Below, one piece after another: positions 1 to 8,202 of a DNA stretch of 64,000 nt (position 1 is the stretch's first letter; each line of letters begins with the position of its first letter). This DNA comes from Synechococcus sp. JA-3-3Ab. Its GTDB lineage: Bacteria; Cyanobacteriota; Cyanobacteriia; Thermostichales; Thermostichaceae. A program made the position numbers and the translations under genes. Location of the stretch: positions 992,001-1,056,000 of the forward strand of contig NC_007775.1 in the NCBI RefSeq assembly GCF_000013205.1. The letters run 5' to 3'. The notes beneath the pieces were generated by a model. It did not search any database, was not told the origin of the DNA, and saw only the letters and a list, made by a program, of their open reading frames with translations.

Positions 1-151
1 GCACCACCGACGACAGGCCGGCCAGCAATTGCTTCTCGTCCAGATCCTCCAGCCGGATTTCTCCCCTGGGAGCTTGGCGGGGTGCCGCGGCTGAAGCCGC
101 CTGCGAATCCCGAACGGACGGAGGAGATAACGGTAGAGGAGACGCGCTCAT
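1..151 (-). CDS. N-terminal fragment of an unrecognised protein
   Basis: An open frame begins with ATG at 151 on the minus strand and runs off the left edge, giving about 50 residues. The first 30 residues are rich in Ser, Pro and Ala and look disordered; they are followed by an acidic and basic stretch (EIRLEDLDEKQLLAG) that looks like the start of a folded domain. No family can be named from this much sequence. It is divergent from the response regulator at 523, so a shared upstream region is likely. Confidence 0.5.
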   Translation of the reverse strand, partial: MSASPLPLSPPSVRDSQAASAAAPRQAPRGEIRLEDLDEKQLLAGLSSVV

Positions 152-522
152 GCAGCCAAGGCCGTTTAACCTCAAAGTTCACTCTAGACCGGCAAAGGAT
201 GGATAAGATGTGATCCGTATCTCTTTGTCCAATGGAAGTCTCTAAAGCAGAATCTGCCCAAAAACCCCCCCGCTGTTATCTATTCCCACCAGTATCTTGA
301 AACGGTCAGCTTTTGGGTAGCGTGCAACCACGGTTTTAGGGATCCACTAAGGGATACGCAACTTTAGCTCTGGGGGATGAGGTTGCTGAGGCTTTTCCGC
401 TAACCGCCCTCCAAGCCGGTTTTTCTGCCGCAACTCCTGGGCTAGGATAAACGGTCTGCCTACCAGTACGGGCTAGAGTTGCGTTTTAATTCGGGTTGAT
501 TCGGGATTGAGGTGCAGTGGTC
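152..522. other. Divergent intergenic region
   Basis: This stretch separates two divergently read genes. I see no convincing open frame, RNA gene or terminator. A sequence GAGGTG at 509-514 lies about eight bases before the ATG at 523 and would serve as its ribosome binding site. No promoter boxes are clear enough to name. Confidence 0.4.
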
Positions 523-1647
523 ATGACGGCCATTTTGATTGTGGACGACGATCCCACGATTCGGCTGGTGTTGAAGCGATCCCTGGAGCGGCAGGGCTAC
601 ACCGTCGAGATGGCCAGCGGTGGCTTGGAAGGGCTGGAGAAAGCTCATCTCCTAACCCCGGGGCTGATTATCTGTGACTGGATGATGCCGGATATGGATG
701 GGCTGGAGGTCTGCCGGCGCATCAAGGCGGATCCCAAGTTTTCCACCACCTTCTTTATTTTGCTTACCGCTCGCACCGAAGTCGAAGACCGCATCCAGGG
801 CCTGGATGCCGGGGCAGATGAGTTCCTCAGCAAGCCCATCGATCCCAATGAATTGCGGGCGCGGGTGCGGGCTGGGCTGCGCTTGCACCAGCTCAGCTAT
901 GACCTGCAGCAGCAAACGGCCCGACTGCGGGCGGAGTTGGCCGAAGCAGCCAGCTATGTGCGTTCGCTTTTGCCCAAGCCGGCCGACTTCCCACCTCACC
1001 AAATAGCGATTGAGTGGTGCTTTTTGCCCTCCCAGGAGCTGGGGGGGGATTCGTTTAACTACCACTGGCTAGACGAGGATCACCTGGCCATCTACCTGCT
1101 AGATGTGTCAGGGCACGGGGTGGGATCCGCGTTGTTGTCGGTGTCGGTGATGAACCAGTTGCGTTCCCAGAGCCTGCCCGATACAGACCTGCGGCAGCCG
1201 GATGCGGTGTTGCGCGCCCTCAACCAATCCTTCCCAATGGGATCCCACCATGAAATGTACTTCACCCTTTGGTATGGGGTCTATCAGCCGGGATCTCGCT
1301 TGCTTTCTTTTGCCAGCGCTGGCCACCCCCCCGCTCTGTTGGTTGCGCAATCAGACCCCATCCCCCTAGAGCTGAAGACCCCCAATTTGCCGATTGGCAT
1401 TTTGCCCGATCAGGACTTTGCTAGGGACGAAGTCCGGATCCCGGCCAACAGTTGTCTCTACGTGTTCAGCGACGGGGTTTACGAAGTGTCCAGCTCGGAA
1501 GGGATCTGGGGGATAGAGAACTGGAAGTCCTTCCTAAGCAAGCATGCCTGCGTTGGCCTCGATCACGTTCTGCAGCACATTCAGTCTTTCCGCGGCAAGG
1601 CCGATCTTGAGGATGATTTTTCTCTGCTCCGTATTAGCTTTGGCTAG
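523..1647 (+). CDS. Response regulator with PP2C-type (RsbU/SpoIIE) phosphatase output
   Basis: An N-terminal receiver domain (about residues 1-120) has the acidic pair in LIVDDDP, the phosphoacceptor Asp in ICDWMMPD (residue 52), LLTA and the Lys of LSKPI. A short coiled linker follows, then a PP2C-family serine phosphatase domain (about 160-374) with the metal-ligand motifs GGDSF, DVSGHG, SAGHPP and FSDGVYE. Proteins of this type dephosphorylate anti-sigma-factor antagonists or similar partners in response to a sensor kinase, in the cytoplasm. No kinase or anti-sigma gene lies beside it here, so its partner is unknown. A GTG at 517 is possible, but the ATG at 523 is better spaced from GAGGTG. 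Confidence 0.9.
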   Translation: MTAILIVDDDPTIRLVLKRSLERQGYTVEMASGGLEGLEKAHLLTPGLIICDWMMPDMDGLEVCRRIKADPKFSTTFFILLTARTEVEDRIQGLDAGADEFLSKPIDPNELRARVRAGLRLHQLSYDLQQQTARLRAELAEAASYVRSLLPKPADFPPHQIAIEWCFLPSQELGGDSFNYHWLDEDHLAIYLLDVSGHGVGSALLSVSVMNQLRSQSLPDTDLRQPDAVLRALNQSFPMGSHHEMYFTLWYGVYQPGSRLLSFASAGHPPALLVAQSDPIPLELKTPNLPIGILPDQDFARDEVRIPANSCLYVFSDGVYEVSSSEGIWGIENWKSFLSKHACVGLDHVLQHIQSFRGKADLEDDFSLLRISFG

Positions 1648-1658
1648 TGCAAGCCCGC

Positions 1659-1928
1659 TCAAGCTGAGCCGGGGGCTGCTCTCCGAAGCTCCTCCCACTG
1701 GCTAGGGGTAAAGGTACGGAGGGCTAGGGCGTGGAGACGGCCATCCTGAAGGTAGGGCTTCAAGGCCTCGTTCACCAGCCGGTGCTGTTTGATGAGGGGG
1801 AGGCCTTGGAATTGCTCAGCTACGACGACAGCCTGAAAATGGTTGCCATCGCCAACTGTATCTTCTACCTGCACCTTGGCTCCGGGCAGGGCAGCCTGTA
1901 TCAACGCCTCGATTTCCCGCGGATCCAT
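1659..1928 (-). CDS. BolA family protein
   Basis: This 89-residue protein has the BolA fold pattern: an N-terminal helix (IEALIQAALPGAKV), the DGNHFQAVVVAEQF strand region, and the conserved LIKQHRLVNEAL helix. BolA proteins bind monothiol glutaredoxins carrying a [2Fe-2S] cluster and take part in iron-sulfur trafficking or signalling in the cytoplasm. In many cyanobacteria a monothiol glutaredoxin gene lies beside bolA; none is seen here, and the neighbours are the convergent phosphatase gene and initiator tRNA. Length is normal for the family. Confidence 0.9.
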   Translation of the reverse strand: MDPREIEALIQAALPGAKVQVEDTVGDGNHFQAVVVAEQFQGLPLIKQHRLVNEALKPYLQDGRLHALALRTFTPSQWEELRRAAPGSA

Positions 1929-2001
1929 GCACCGTCTTCCTAGCTTCGGCTCAAGACAACTTAGAGAAGCTCTCCCAATGCCTGCAGATGTTGAGTTCCT
2001 A

Positions 2002-2075
<74 letters not shown>

Positions 2076-2251
2076 GCGCTTTTCTAGCCTAGCTTGTCCT
2101 CCGGCTAACCGGCAAGCCTACACCTTGAGTTTCGCCGGGCATTCTCTTCGGGGATCCCCGTCGCACCTGGATGAGCTGGGCGGTGATGCTGATGGCAATC
2201 TCGGCGGGGGTTTCGGCGTGGATCTCCAGACCGATGGGGGCAAAGAGCCGA

Positions 2252-3544
2252 GTAAACTACCCGACTCCGACCGCTAAAGCGGTACGGAGCGGGCTTTCAG
2301 TAGCCCTGAGCCTGCTCTGCTCTACCAGAGAACAAAACAGGCCCGAACCTCTAGGCTGGTTTACGACAGCCCCCAAAAGCGCAATCACATTCGCACCATT
2401 CAAATCCGCATCCCCTTCCCATCCACAGTGTCCACACTTAAACTTCTTTCCACTGCGGTAGGATTGCGCAGGGTCGGGATGAATGTGCAAACACCGGTGG
2501 CAGGTCTGCGACGTGTAGGCAGGCGGAACAAGAATCAGAGCAACCCCCGCACGCAGAGCCTTGTACTCCAAAAATTGACGGAGTTGATAAAACGCCCAAC
2601 TATTTGCCCGCCTACGCTCTGTCTTGCTGCGTGGCTGTTGATTGACTCTTTTCCGGATCCCTGTCAGGTCTTCCAGAGCAATAGCGCTGTTTGTCGCCTT
2701 TGCCCTAGAGACAATAGCTTTGGAGATGCGATGATTGACCCACGCCTGAAAGCGCCTCTCCTTGCCAGACAGCCGTTGCAACAGTTCTCTGCATCTGCGC
2801 CGCGAACTGCGGGTGCCCTTACTGGCTTTGCGTTGAAGTACCGCCCTCAACCGCGAGTGATGGTCTCGGACTTTGTTCAACTGCTGTCCATTCCAGTTAT
2901 CTCCTTCCGATGTATGAGCAATATCCGTCCTGCCCAAATCCACCCCCAGCACTCTATCCGTGCGTTGCGGTGGGGATGGCTCCGCTTCCACACAGATTTG
3001 AATGGAGTAGGAACCGTCTTTGCGCTTGACCAGAGTGGCAGATTTGGGATTGGAGCCTGCCAACTGTTCTCTCTGGTAGCGGCCAATCGCCAGCTCAAAG
3101 CGCTCCCGACCCTCCACCGTGGTCAGCGACACCGTCCAGTCTTTCTCGCGCAACGAAAAGATACGGGCATCGTAGGTCGCAAAGCCTCTCTTGAACGCTT
3201 TGACGGGGCGGTTTTTCTGTTGGGCAACTTTACGGGCACCGGCCAGCCGTCTGCAGACTTGCTGAGCCAAGTTACTGGACAAGCCAAACCGAGCGCGAAT
3301 CTGGTAATAGCAAAGGGACTGGAGTTTGACTGCGTTGACTACTTTTTCTGGTGTGTTTTGGTTGACCCAGTTCAACGCCTGCACAAAGGCATCCATTGTC
3401 GCATCCAACTTTGCGGCTTGCGACTGGGACACCTTGAGCTTGCAGGAGACGGTCAGGACTTGGGTCATGGTTCTATCATAACTTCCGCATTCCTCCCGAC
3501 ACTGACCCTACGGGTACAGTGCGGGGCTCCTGCGATTTCTAGCT
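2252..3544 (-). mobile_element. IS200/IS605-type element carrying only tnpB (IS1341-like)
   Basis: The ends are defined by comparison with the decayed copy at 61787-63043. Both copies start with AGCTAGAAA, then CGCAGGAGCCCCGC, and both end with CGGGTAGTTTAC. No tnpA is present. There are no terminal inverted repeats and no target duplication, as expected for single-strand transposons. The left end holds an imperfect hairpin upstream of tnpB, and the 3' end of tnpB runs into the right end, where an omega (guide) RNA would be expected. The element sits inside xdhC. Confidence 0.85.
2257..3468 (-). CDS. tnpB: TnpB RNA-guided nuclease of an IS200/IS605-type element
   Basis: The 403-residue protein has the full TnpB layout: an N-terminal helical and beta-barrel region, a split RuvC nuclease with Asp177 in GVDLGRTDIAH, Glu266 in ALEDLTG and Asp355 in GDADLNGANVI, and a zinc ribbon (CHRC and CGHC pairs) between the second and third RuvC motifs. 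TnpB proteins cut DNA under the guidance of a right-end RNA and help keep the element in its locus. The gene looks intact, with all catalytic residues present, unlike its paralogue at 61868. The last 20-30 residues overlap the right-end sequence. Confidence 0.95.
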   Translation of the reverse strand: MTQVLTVSCKLKVSQSQAAKLDATMDAFVQALNWVNQNTPEKVVNAVKLQSLCYYQIRARFGLSSNLAQQVCRRLAGARKVAQQKNRPVKAFKRGFATYDARIFSLREKDWTVSLTTVEGRERFELAIGRYQREQLAGSNPKSATLVKRKDGSYSIQICVEAEPSPPQRTDRVLGVDLGRTDIAHTSEGDNWNGQQLNKVRDHHSRLRAVLQRKASKGTRSSRRRCRELLQRLSGKERRFQAWVNHRISKAIVSRAKATNSAIALEDLTGIRKRVNQQPRSKTERRRANSWAFYQLRQFLEYKALRAGVALILVPPAYTSQTCHRCLHIHPDPAQSYRSGKKFKCGHCGWEGDADLNGANVIALLGAVVNQPRGSGLFCSLVEQSRLRATESPLRTALAVGVG

Positions 3545-3685
3545 GAAGGCGGTCTCCGGGATCCCTTCCTGGGCCAGGGACAGGCCGCAGTGGCCCGCTC
3601 CGACGATCAGCAGGGTGGGGGAAGGGAGGAGGGGCTCGACCCAGGATCCCGCGAGGAGCTGTGGGCGGGATGGCAGGGGGGCAAA

Positions 3686-3711
3686 GTGCTCCGCACCGCT
3701 GTCGCTAAGGC
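3686..3711. repeat. Possible member of the small (about 24-nt) dispersed repeat family
   Basis: The sequence GTGCTCCGCACCGCT followed by GTCGCTAAGG resembles the repeats at 10884 and 55321 and shares the GCTCCG..CGCTA layout of the better-defined copies. It lies in frame inside the xdhC remnant, coding for LSDSGAEHF. Without an empty-site comparison this assignment is only by similarity. Confidence 0.4.
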
Positions 3712-4108
3712 TGAGGTAGGGGAACCCCTGAGGATGGAGGGGAGTGATCAGCCAAGCCCTTTGCCCTTGGGTCAGAGCCTGGAGGATCTGGGCCACCAAC
3801 GTTTGGGCAAGGGATCCCTGCCATCGCTGTAGCCAAATGTGCATCCGTCCCCCGCAAACGCCCAAGGGAGGGCTGTTGAGATCGAGGGAAACCGGCATCC
3901 CAGCCGGCGAGGACTCCCCATCGCCATCGCCAACGGGAACAGCGGTCTGCAAAAGGGTTTGCGCTCGGGCAATGACTTCCGCTTCGGCAGCCCCACCGCC
4001 AACAGTGCCCAACAGGGTGCCATCGGATCCCACAGCCAGTTTCGCCCCCGCCTGGCGAGGCACAGATCCCTGGGTGCGGATCACGGTGGCTACCACCAGC
4101 GGCCCGCG

Positions 4109-4417
4109 GGAGAGCATGACTCTAGTCAATAATAAGCTCAACTATACTGAAAATAATGTATAATATGTTCAGTACGGATTACTACCAGTTGATCTTTCTG
4201 TTTACTTTCGAGTCTGCCAACATGGTAGCCAAAGCAAAGCAGAAAATTGGTAGTAAGACGACACGGAAACTGCGCTTTGGGTATTCTACTCAAAGCTTTG
4301 CGGGATACCGCCATTCTGTTTGGACTCCGTCCCGCTAACGCGAATGGAAACAAACAGAATGCTATCGCTGCATAGTTGAACAGTGATGTTCAGCAGTGTT
4401 CAGCGTAAATGTATCAG
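4109..4417 (+). repeat. Left copy of a long inverted repeat (309 bp)
   Basis: This block reappears as its reverse complement at 7894-8178. The two are virtually identical except for a 24-bp excess in this copy near 4322. The repeat runs from GGAGAGCATGACTCTAGTCA to GCGTAAATGTATCAG. Near its left end is an AT-rich dyad, TACTGAA ... TTCAGTA, around 4147-4176. A short frame of 60-70 codons exists on each strand, but neither matches a family I know. The GC content is far lower than the surroundings. It could be a non-autonomous mobile element or the remnant of a larger one. Confidence 0.85.
4322..4345 (+). repeat. 24-bp dispersed repeat inserted in the left inverted-repeat copy
   Basis: Where the right copy reads CCATTCTGGTTGGAAAC, the left copy holds an extra 24 bp containing GGACTCCGTCCCGCTAACG. 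The extra sequence is flanked by TGGA on both sides, which would fit a four-base duplication. The same core, inverted, occurs at 61899 and, less exactly, at 58327. This is the clearest filled/empty site pair in the window. Confidence 0.8.
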
Positions 4418-4468
4418 CATGTCTGCCAACTGTCGGTAAAAGGTCTCGTCCACCTCAGCCTCGGTTAT

Positions 4469-4492
4469 GCCTACGGCACCCTAGCGGGAACG
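4469..4492 (+). repeat. Possible 24-nt dispersed repeat
   Basis: GCCTACGGCACCCTAGCGGG followed by AACG has the look of the small repeats of filamentous cyanobacteria (GCCTACGGCAnGCTnCGCGAACG type). It lies just beyond the inverted repeat, after the 3' end of the beta-lactamase-fold gene. Confidence 0.5.
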
Positions 4493-4508
4493 GTCAGGGA
4501 CTCAATGA

Positions 4509-5660
4509 TCAAGAAAGCCCCTCTAGGATGGCCTGATGGAAGGCAACCCGGAAAGCCTGGAATCCGTTCTCCTGCCGACCGTGGTAGACGGCGTTGGTGA
4601 GCAGCGTCACCACCAGCTCCCGCTCTGGATCGATCCACAGGGAGGGTCCGGTGAAGCCGGTGTGGCCGAAGGCGCTGGGGCTGAACGGGTAGCTGCTGGC
4701 CAAGGGATCCGGGGAGCGCAAGGCAAACCCCAAACCCCGGCGCTCGTGACAGCGGTGGGCATCCCCTTGCTGAGGCAACTGCTCGCGGGTCATTTCCCTC
4801 ACCGTCTGCGGCTGCAACAGGGATCCCGTCAAAAAACTCTCTCCGAAAGCGGCTACTTCCTCTGCCGTGGCGAATAGTCCGGCATGGCCGGCGATCCCGC
4901 CCAGGCGGGCGGCATTTTCGTCGTGAACCTGCCCCTGTAGGCGGCGCTTTCGCCAAGGACACAGCTCGGTGGGGGCACAAGAGACAGAGACAGGGGGTGG
5001 GTCGAAAGGATCCCCTGGATAAAACTGAGTTTGGCTCAGGCCCAGAGGCTGCAAGATCCGGGCATGCAAGATCTGATCCAGAGGGGTTCCGCTCAGACGT
5101 TCCAAAGCCAGCCCCAGCAGGATCAATCCAAGATCGCTGTAGACTCTGCGGGATCCCGGCCTGTAGGCCAAAAAGGTGTGCAGGGCCATGTGCCGGGCCG
5201 ATTCGGCATCGGGCTGTCGAAACAGGGGCCGCCAGGCGGGCAAACCGGCGGTGTGGGCCAGCAACTGTCGCACCGTCACCTGTTCTGCTGCCATAAGCTG
5301 GCCCAAGGACTCCGGCTCCGCAGCTATCCATTCCCCTGGTTGCAGAGGATCTTCATAGGGGGCAATGGGGCGGGATCCCTGAAACTCCGGCAACAGGAGA
5401 CTCACCGGTTGATCCAACAGCAACGCTCCGGCTTCCACCAGGGCCATGCAGGCGGTGGCGGTGTACAGCTTGGTCAGCGAGGCCAGGTCAAAACGGGTGG
5501 CCGAGGTTGTCGGTTGGCGCCGGGTCTCAGGGTCGAGATAACCTGCCGCCCTTGAGTAGATACACCTTCCCTTGTGGCGGATGACCACCTGGGCAGCAGG
5601 GAAAAGGTGGGGAATGGTGGAGTTGAGCAGCCCCTCCAGCAAGGTCGGATCCCAGCCCAT
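4509..5660 (-). CDS. Serine hydrolase of the beta-lactamase (class C / PBP4-like) fold
   Basis: The 383-residue protein carries the nucleophile motif Ser61-Leu-Thr-Lys64, a YSDLG motif in the place of Tyr-x-Asn, and a GHTGFTG motif near the C terminus, so the SxxK/Yxx/HTG set is complete. Such proteins act as D-amino acid peptidases, esterases or carboxypeptidases on peptidoglycan-like substrates; true beta-lactamase activity is uncommon in this branch. No signal peptide is evident, so it may be cytoplasmic. The ATG at 5660 follows GGAGG closely, which decides the start over upstream TTG codons. It is divergent from the LysR gene, a common arrangement of a regulator and its target. Confidence 0.85.
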   Translation of the reverse strand: MGWDPTLLEGLLNSTIPHLFPAAQVVIRHKGRCIYSRAAGYLDPETRRQPTTSATRFDLASLTKLYTATACMALVEAGALLLDQPVSLLLPEFQGSRPIAPYEDPLQPGEWIAAEPESLGQLMAAEQVTVRQLLAHTAGLPAWRPLFRQPDAESARHMALHTFLAYRPGSRRVYSDLGLILLGLALERLSGTPLDQILHARILQPLGLSQTQFYPGDPFDPPPVSVSCAPTELCPWRKRRLQGQVHDENAARLGGIAGHAGLFATAEEVAAFGESFLTGSLLQPQTVREMTREQLPQQGDAHRCHERRGLGFALRSPDPLASSYPFSPSAFGHTGFTGPSLWIDPERELVVTLLTNAVYHGRQENGFQAFRVAFHQAILEGLS

Positions 5661-5749
5661 CTGCCTCCTCTCCTCCCGGCTTGAGGATCCCCAGTCCAAC
5701 AAACAACTTGTAACGGTGTTTACAAAAGCCTACCGCTTCCCCAGCTAGG

Positions 5750-6757
5750 ATGCCACCACGGCAGGCTACATCATCACATCAAATCAAGGGATCCCGAGTG
5801 CGGCTGGAGTTGTTGCAAGCCTTTTTGAACGTGGTGGAAACGGGCAGCTTTTTGGCCGCTGCTCGCCTCAGCGGTCTGACCCAATCGGCCATTAGCCGCC
5901 AGATCCAGGCCCTGGAAGAAGCGGTGGGGGCTCCGCTGTTGCATCGCAAAAGCCCGGTGGCCCTAACTGTGGCCGGGGAACGGCTTTTGCCCCATGCCCG
6001 TCGCATCTGTCAAGAATGGCAGCGGGCTCAGGAAAGCATTCGAGAATGGCTGCAGGGCCAGCAAACCGAGCTCTGCATTGCTGGGATCCATTCCCTGATC
6101 GCCCATCAACTGCCGCCGGTGCTGCAACAGTTTTGCCGGGAGTACCCAGAGGTGCAGTTGCGGGTTACCGCTCTGGGCAGCGACCGCGCCTTGAAGGTGC
6201 TCAGGGATGGGCTGGTGGACGTGGCCCTGGTAATGGAGAACCCCCTGATGACGCGGGGGGCAGAGCTGGTGGTGGAGCCACTGTACTCCGAGCCGATTCA
6301 AGTGTTGATGCCCGCCAACCATCCCCTCAGCCGCTACGAGCGGATCCCCTGGAAGGTGCTGGCGGAGTATCCCCAGGCTGTGTTCAAAGATGGCTATGCC
6401 ATGCGCTCCTTGGTGGGATCCCATCTGGCCCGGCAGGGGCTTCCCCTGAAAGCAGCCCTGGAACTGAACACCTTGGATGCCTTTCGGGGGGTGGTGCGAC
6501 AGGGGCAGTTGATTGCCCTCCTGCCGGAGTCGGCCCTGGTGGACTGCTGCGCCGATCCGGATTTGCAGGTGCGACCCACCGAGCCCCCCCTATTGAGGCG
6601 ACAGGTGGTTATGGTTACCACCAGCGATCGCTATCGGATCCCTCCCATTCGCCGGTTTTTGCAGTTGGCCGCCCAGCTTATCAGGCAGTCTGAGGTTGAG
6701 CCTGCTTCCGGCGCAGATCCCCATTGGCCCTCTGCTGGGCTGTTGTCGGTTTTGTAG
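5750..6757 (+). CDS. LysR-family transcriptional regulator
   Basis: The N-terminal winged helix-turn-helix (FLNVVETGSFLAAARLSGLTQSAISRQIQALEEAVG) is followed by a periplasmic-binding-like effector domain of normal length (about residues 100-310). Regulators of this type bind DNA as tetramers and respond to a small metabolite. The gene is divergent from the serine hydrolase and just upstream of the TrpD-like gene, so both are candidate targets. The effector is unknown. A GTG at 5798, closer to the helix-turn-helix, is an equally reasonable start. Confidence 0.93.
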   Translation: MPPRQATSSHQIKGSRVRLELLQAFLNVVETGSFLAAARLSGLTQSAISRQIQALEEAVGAPLLHRKSPVALTVAGERLLPHARRICQEWQRAQESIREWLQGQQTELCIAGIHSLIAHQLPPVLQQFCREYPEVQLRVTALGSDRALKVLRDGLVDVALVMENPLMTRGAELVVEPLYSEPIQVLMPANHPLSRYERIPWKVLAEYPQAVFKDGYAMRSLVGSHLARQGLPLKAALELNTLDAFRGVVRQGQLIALLPESALVDCCADPDLQVRPTEPPLLRRQVVMVTTSDRYRIPPIRRFLQLAAQLIRQSEVEPASGADPHWPSAGLLSVL

Positions 6758-6870
6758 AGACCTTTTGTAGAAATTTCTGGTCAAATAAAATACCCATATC
6801 GGTAGTTTCAAGTGTTCCGCCCTTATCTCCCCCTATCCTGAGTAGCCCAGCGCTCCCGACCGCCGATGCT

Positions 6871-7911
6871 ATGAGCCAAGAGTTTCGCGAGCTGTTGAAA
6901 AAAATCGGCAGCGGCACCCACACCCACCAGGATCTCAGCCGGGCAGAGGCCGCCAGCGCTGCTCGAATGCTCCTGCGGGGGGAAGCCACTCCCGCCCAGA
7001 TCGGGGCTTTTTTAATTGCCCACCGCATCAAGCGCCCCACTGCCGAGGAGCTGGCCGGTATGTTGGATGCCTACGCAGAAGACGGCCCTCTTCTGCCCCA
7101 ACGGGATTTGCCCCATCCCTTGATCATCTTTGGCCATCCCTACGATGGCCGCTCGCGGACTGCACCGCTGGGGGTGCTGGTGGCTTTGCTGCTGGCGGCG
7201 GCAGGGTCAGCCGTTTTGCTGCATGGCTCTGGCTTCTGTCCCACCAAGTATGGGCTGCCCTTGGAAGCGGTGTGGCGGAGCTTGGGGGTGGATTGGCGGG
7301 GGCTATCCCTGGAGCGGGTGGGGCAACTGCTGGAACAAACCGGGCTGGGATTTTTGTATTTGCCCACCTGTTTTCCCCAGGCTCAGGCCCTGATGGACTA
7401 CCGGGATCAAATCGGCAAGCGCCCCCCCTTGGCCACCTTGGAGCTGGTCTGGACACCCTACCAAGGCCCCTTTCACCTGGTGGCCGGCTATGTGCATCCT
7501 CCCACCGAGGCCACGATGCTGGAGCTGTTTGCCCTGCGGGAGATTCGGCAATTCACCACCGTCAAAGGTTTGGAAGGCAGTTGCGACCTGCCGCGGGAAC
7601 GGGCGGCCATTCTCAACCAGGGCGGGAAACGGCTGCTCTTGAAGGCTCGCGATTGTCACTTGGCAGGCCCGGAGATTCCCCTCTCCGGTGAGAAAGAGCT
7701 GCTCCAACAGATGCAGCAGGTGCTCAGCGGGGATCCCTGTGAACTCACCCCAGCCGCTCTCTGGAATGGGGGTAGCTATCTGTGGCTCCTCGGCCACGCC
7801 CCATCCTTGCCAGAAGGGATCCAACAGGCGGAAGACCTGCTTCGCTCTGGACGGGTGATGGAGAAGCTGAAACAACTGATCCAGGTGATTGACCTGATAC
7901 ATTTACGCTGA
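6871..7911 (+). CDS. TrpD2/YbiB-like member of the anthranilate phosphoribosyltransferase family
   Basis: The 346-residue protein has the N-terminal helical domain of glycosyltransferase family 3 (LRGEATPAQIGAFLIAHRIK) and the following alpha/beta domain. The PRPP-binding motif of true TrpD (GTGGD) is replaced by HPYDGRSRTAP, and the GSGFCPTKYG region is kept. This is the pattern of the TrpD2/YbiB group, which lacks enzyme activity in characterised members and binds nucleic acid. A role in tryptophan synthesis is therefore unlikely. The last five codons lie inside the right inverted repeat, so the native C terminus has probably been replaced by a few residues. Confidence 0.75.
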   Translation: MSQEFRELLKKIGSGTHTHQDLSRAEAASAARMLLRGEATPAQIGAFLIAHRIKRPTAEELAGMLDAYAEDGPLLPQRDLPHPLIIFGHPYDGRSRTAPLGVLVALLLAAAGSAVLLHGSGFCPTKYGLPLEAVWRSLGVDWRGLSLERVGQLLEQTGLGFLYLPTCFPQAQALMDYRDQIGKRPPLATLELVWTPYQGPFHLVAGYVHPPTEATMLELFALREIRQFTTVKGLEGSCDLPRERAAILNQGGKRLLLKARDCHLAGPEIPLSGEKELLQQMQQVLSGDPCELTPAALWNGGSYLWLLGHAPSLPEGIQQAEDLLRSGRVMEKLKQLIQVIDLIHLR

Positions 7912-8178
7912 ACACTGCTGAACATCACTGTTCAACTATGCAGCGATAGCATTCTGTTTGTTTCCAACCAGAATGGCGGTATCCCGCAAAGCTTTGAGTA
8001 GAATACCCAAAGCGCAGTTTCCGTGTCGTCTTACTACCAATTTTCTGCTTTGCTTTGGCTACCATGTTGGCAGACTCGAAAGTAAACAGAAAGATCAACT
8101 GGTAGTAATCCGTACTGAACATATTATACATTATTTTCAGTATAGTTGAGCTTATTATTGACTAGAGTCATGCTCTCC
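7894..8178 (-). repeat. Right copy of the long inverted repeat (285 bp)
   Basis: This is the reverse complement of 4109-4417 without the 24-bp insertion. It starts within the last codons of the TrpD-like gene (CTGATAC at 7894) and ends with GCTCTCC at 8178. A 68-codon frame read on the minus strand (8131 to 7925) spans most of it but has no recognisable domain. The two copies could recombine and invert the 3.5-kb segment between them. Confidence 0.85.
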
Positions 8179-8202
8179 TAGGGCTGGGATCCCCTGTTTC
8201 GA

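Larger units (their letters stand above)
2089..4141 (-). pseudogene. xdhC: xdhC/coxI-family gene, broken by a TnpB element and internally deleted
   Basis: The 5' part (3545-4141) encodes an XdhC/CoxI N-terminal domain (VVATVIRTQGSVPRQAGAKL, GTVGGGAAEAEV, GVCGGRMHIWLQ) and the start of the C-terminal Rossmann domain (LLIVGAGHCGLSLAQ). It stops at the left end of the IS. The 3' part (2089-2251) encodes the family's C-terminal tail (LFAPIGLEIHAETPAEIAIS) in the same orientation after the right end. Roughly 110 residues expected between these parts are absent, so the insertion is accompanied by a deletion. The extreme N terminus also runs into the inverted repeat at 4109. XdhC proteins help insert sulfurated molybdenum cofactor into xanthine-dehydrogenase-type enzymes; no such enzyme lies in the window. 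Confidence 0.88.

Noticed and set aside
4509-5660. Antibiotic-resistance beta-lactamase
   Set aside because: The motifs fit the broad serine hydrolase family, no export signal is seen, and the fold alone does not imply resistance.
6620-6640. GCGATCGC (HIP1) as the dominant repeat
   Set aside because: I noticed only an isolated site, in the LysR gene. GGATCC is far more frequent, so HIP1 is not the enriched palindrome here.
6871-7911. Tryptophan-pathway anthranilate phosphoribosyltransferase
   Set aside because: The PRPP-binding GTGGD motif is absent and no trp genes lie nearby.
7925-8131. A 68-codon frame in the right inverted repeat as a real small gene
   Set aside because: The frame is interrupted by the 24-bp insert in the left copy, lacks a good ribosome binding site and has no recognisable domain. 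The opposite strand is equally open.
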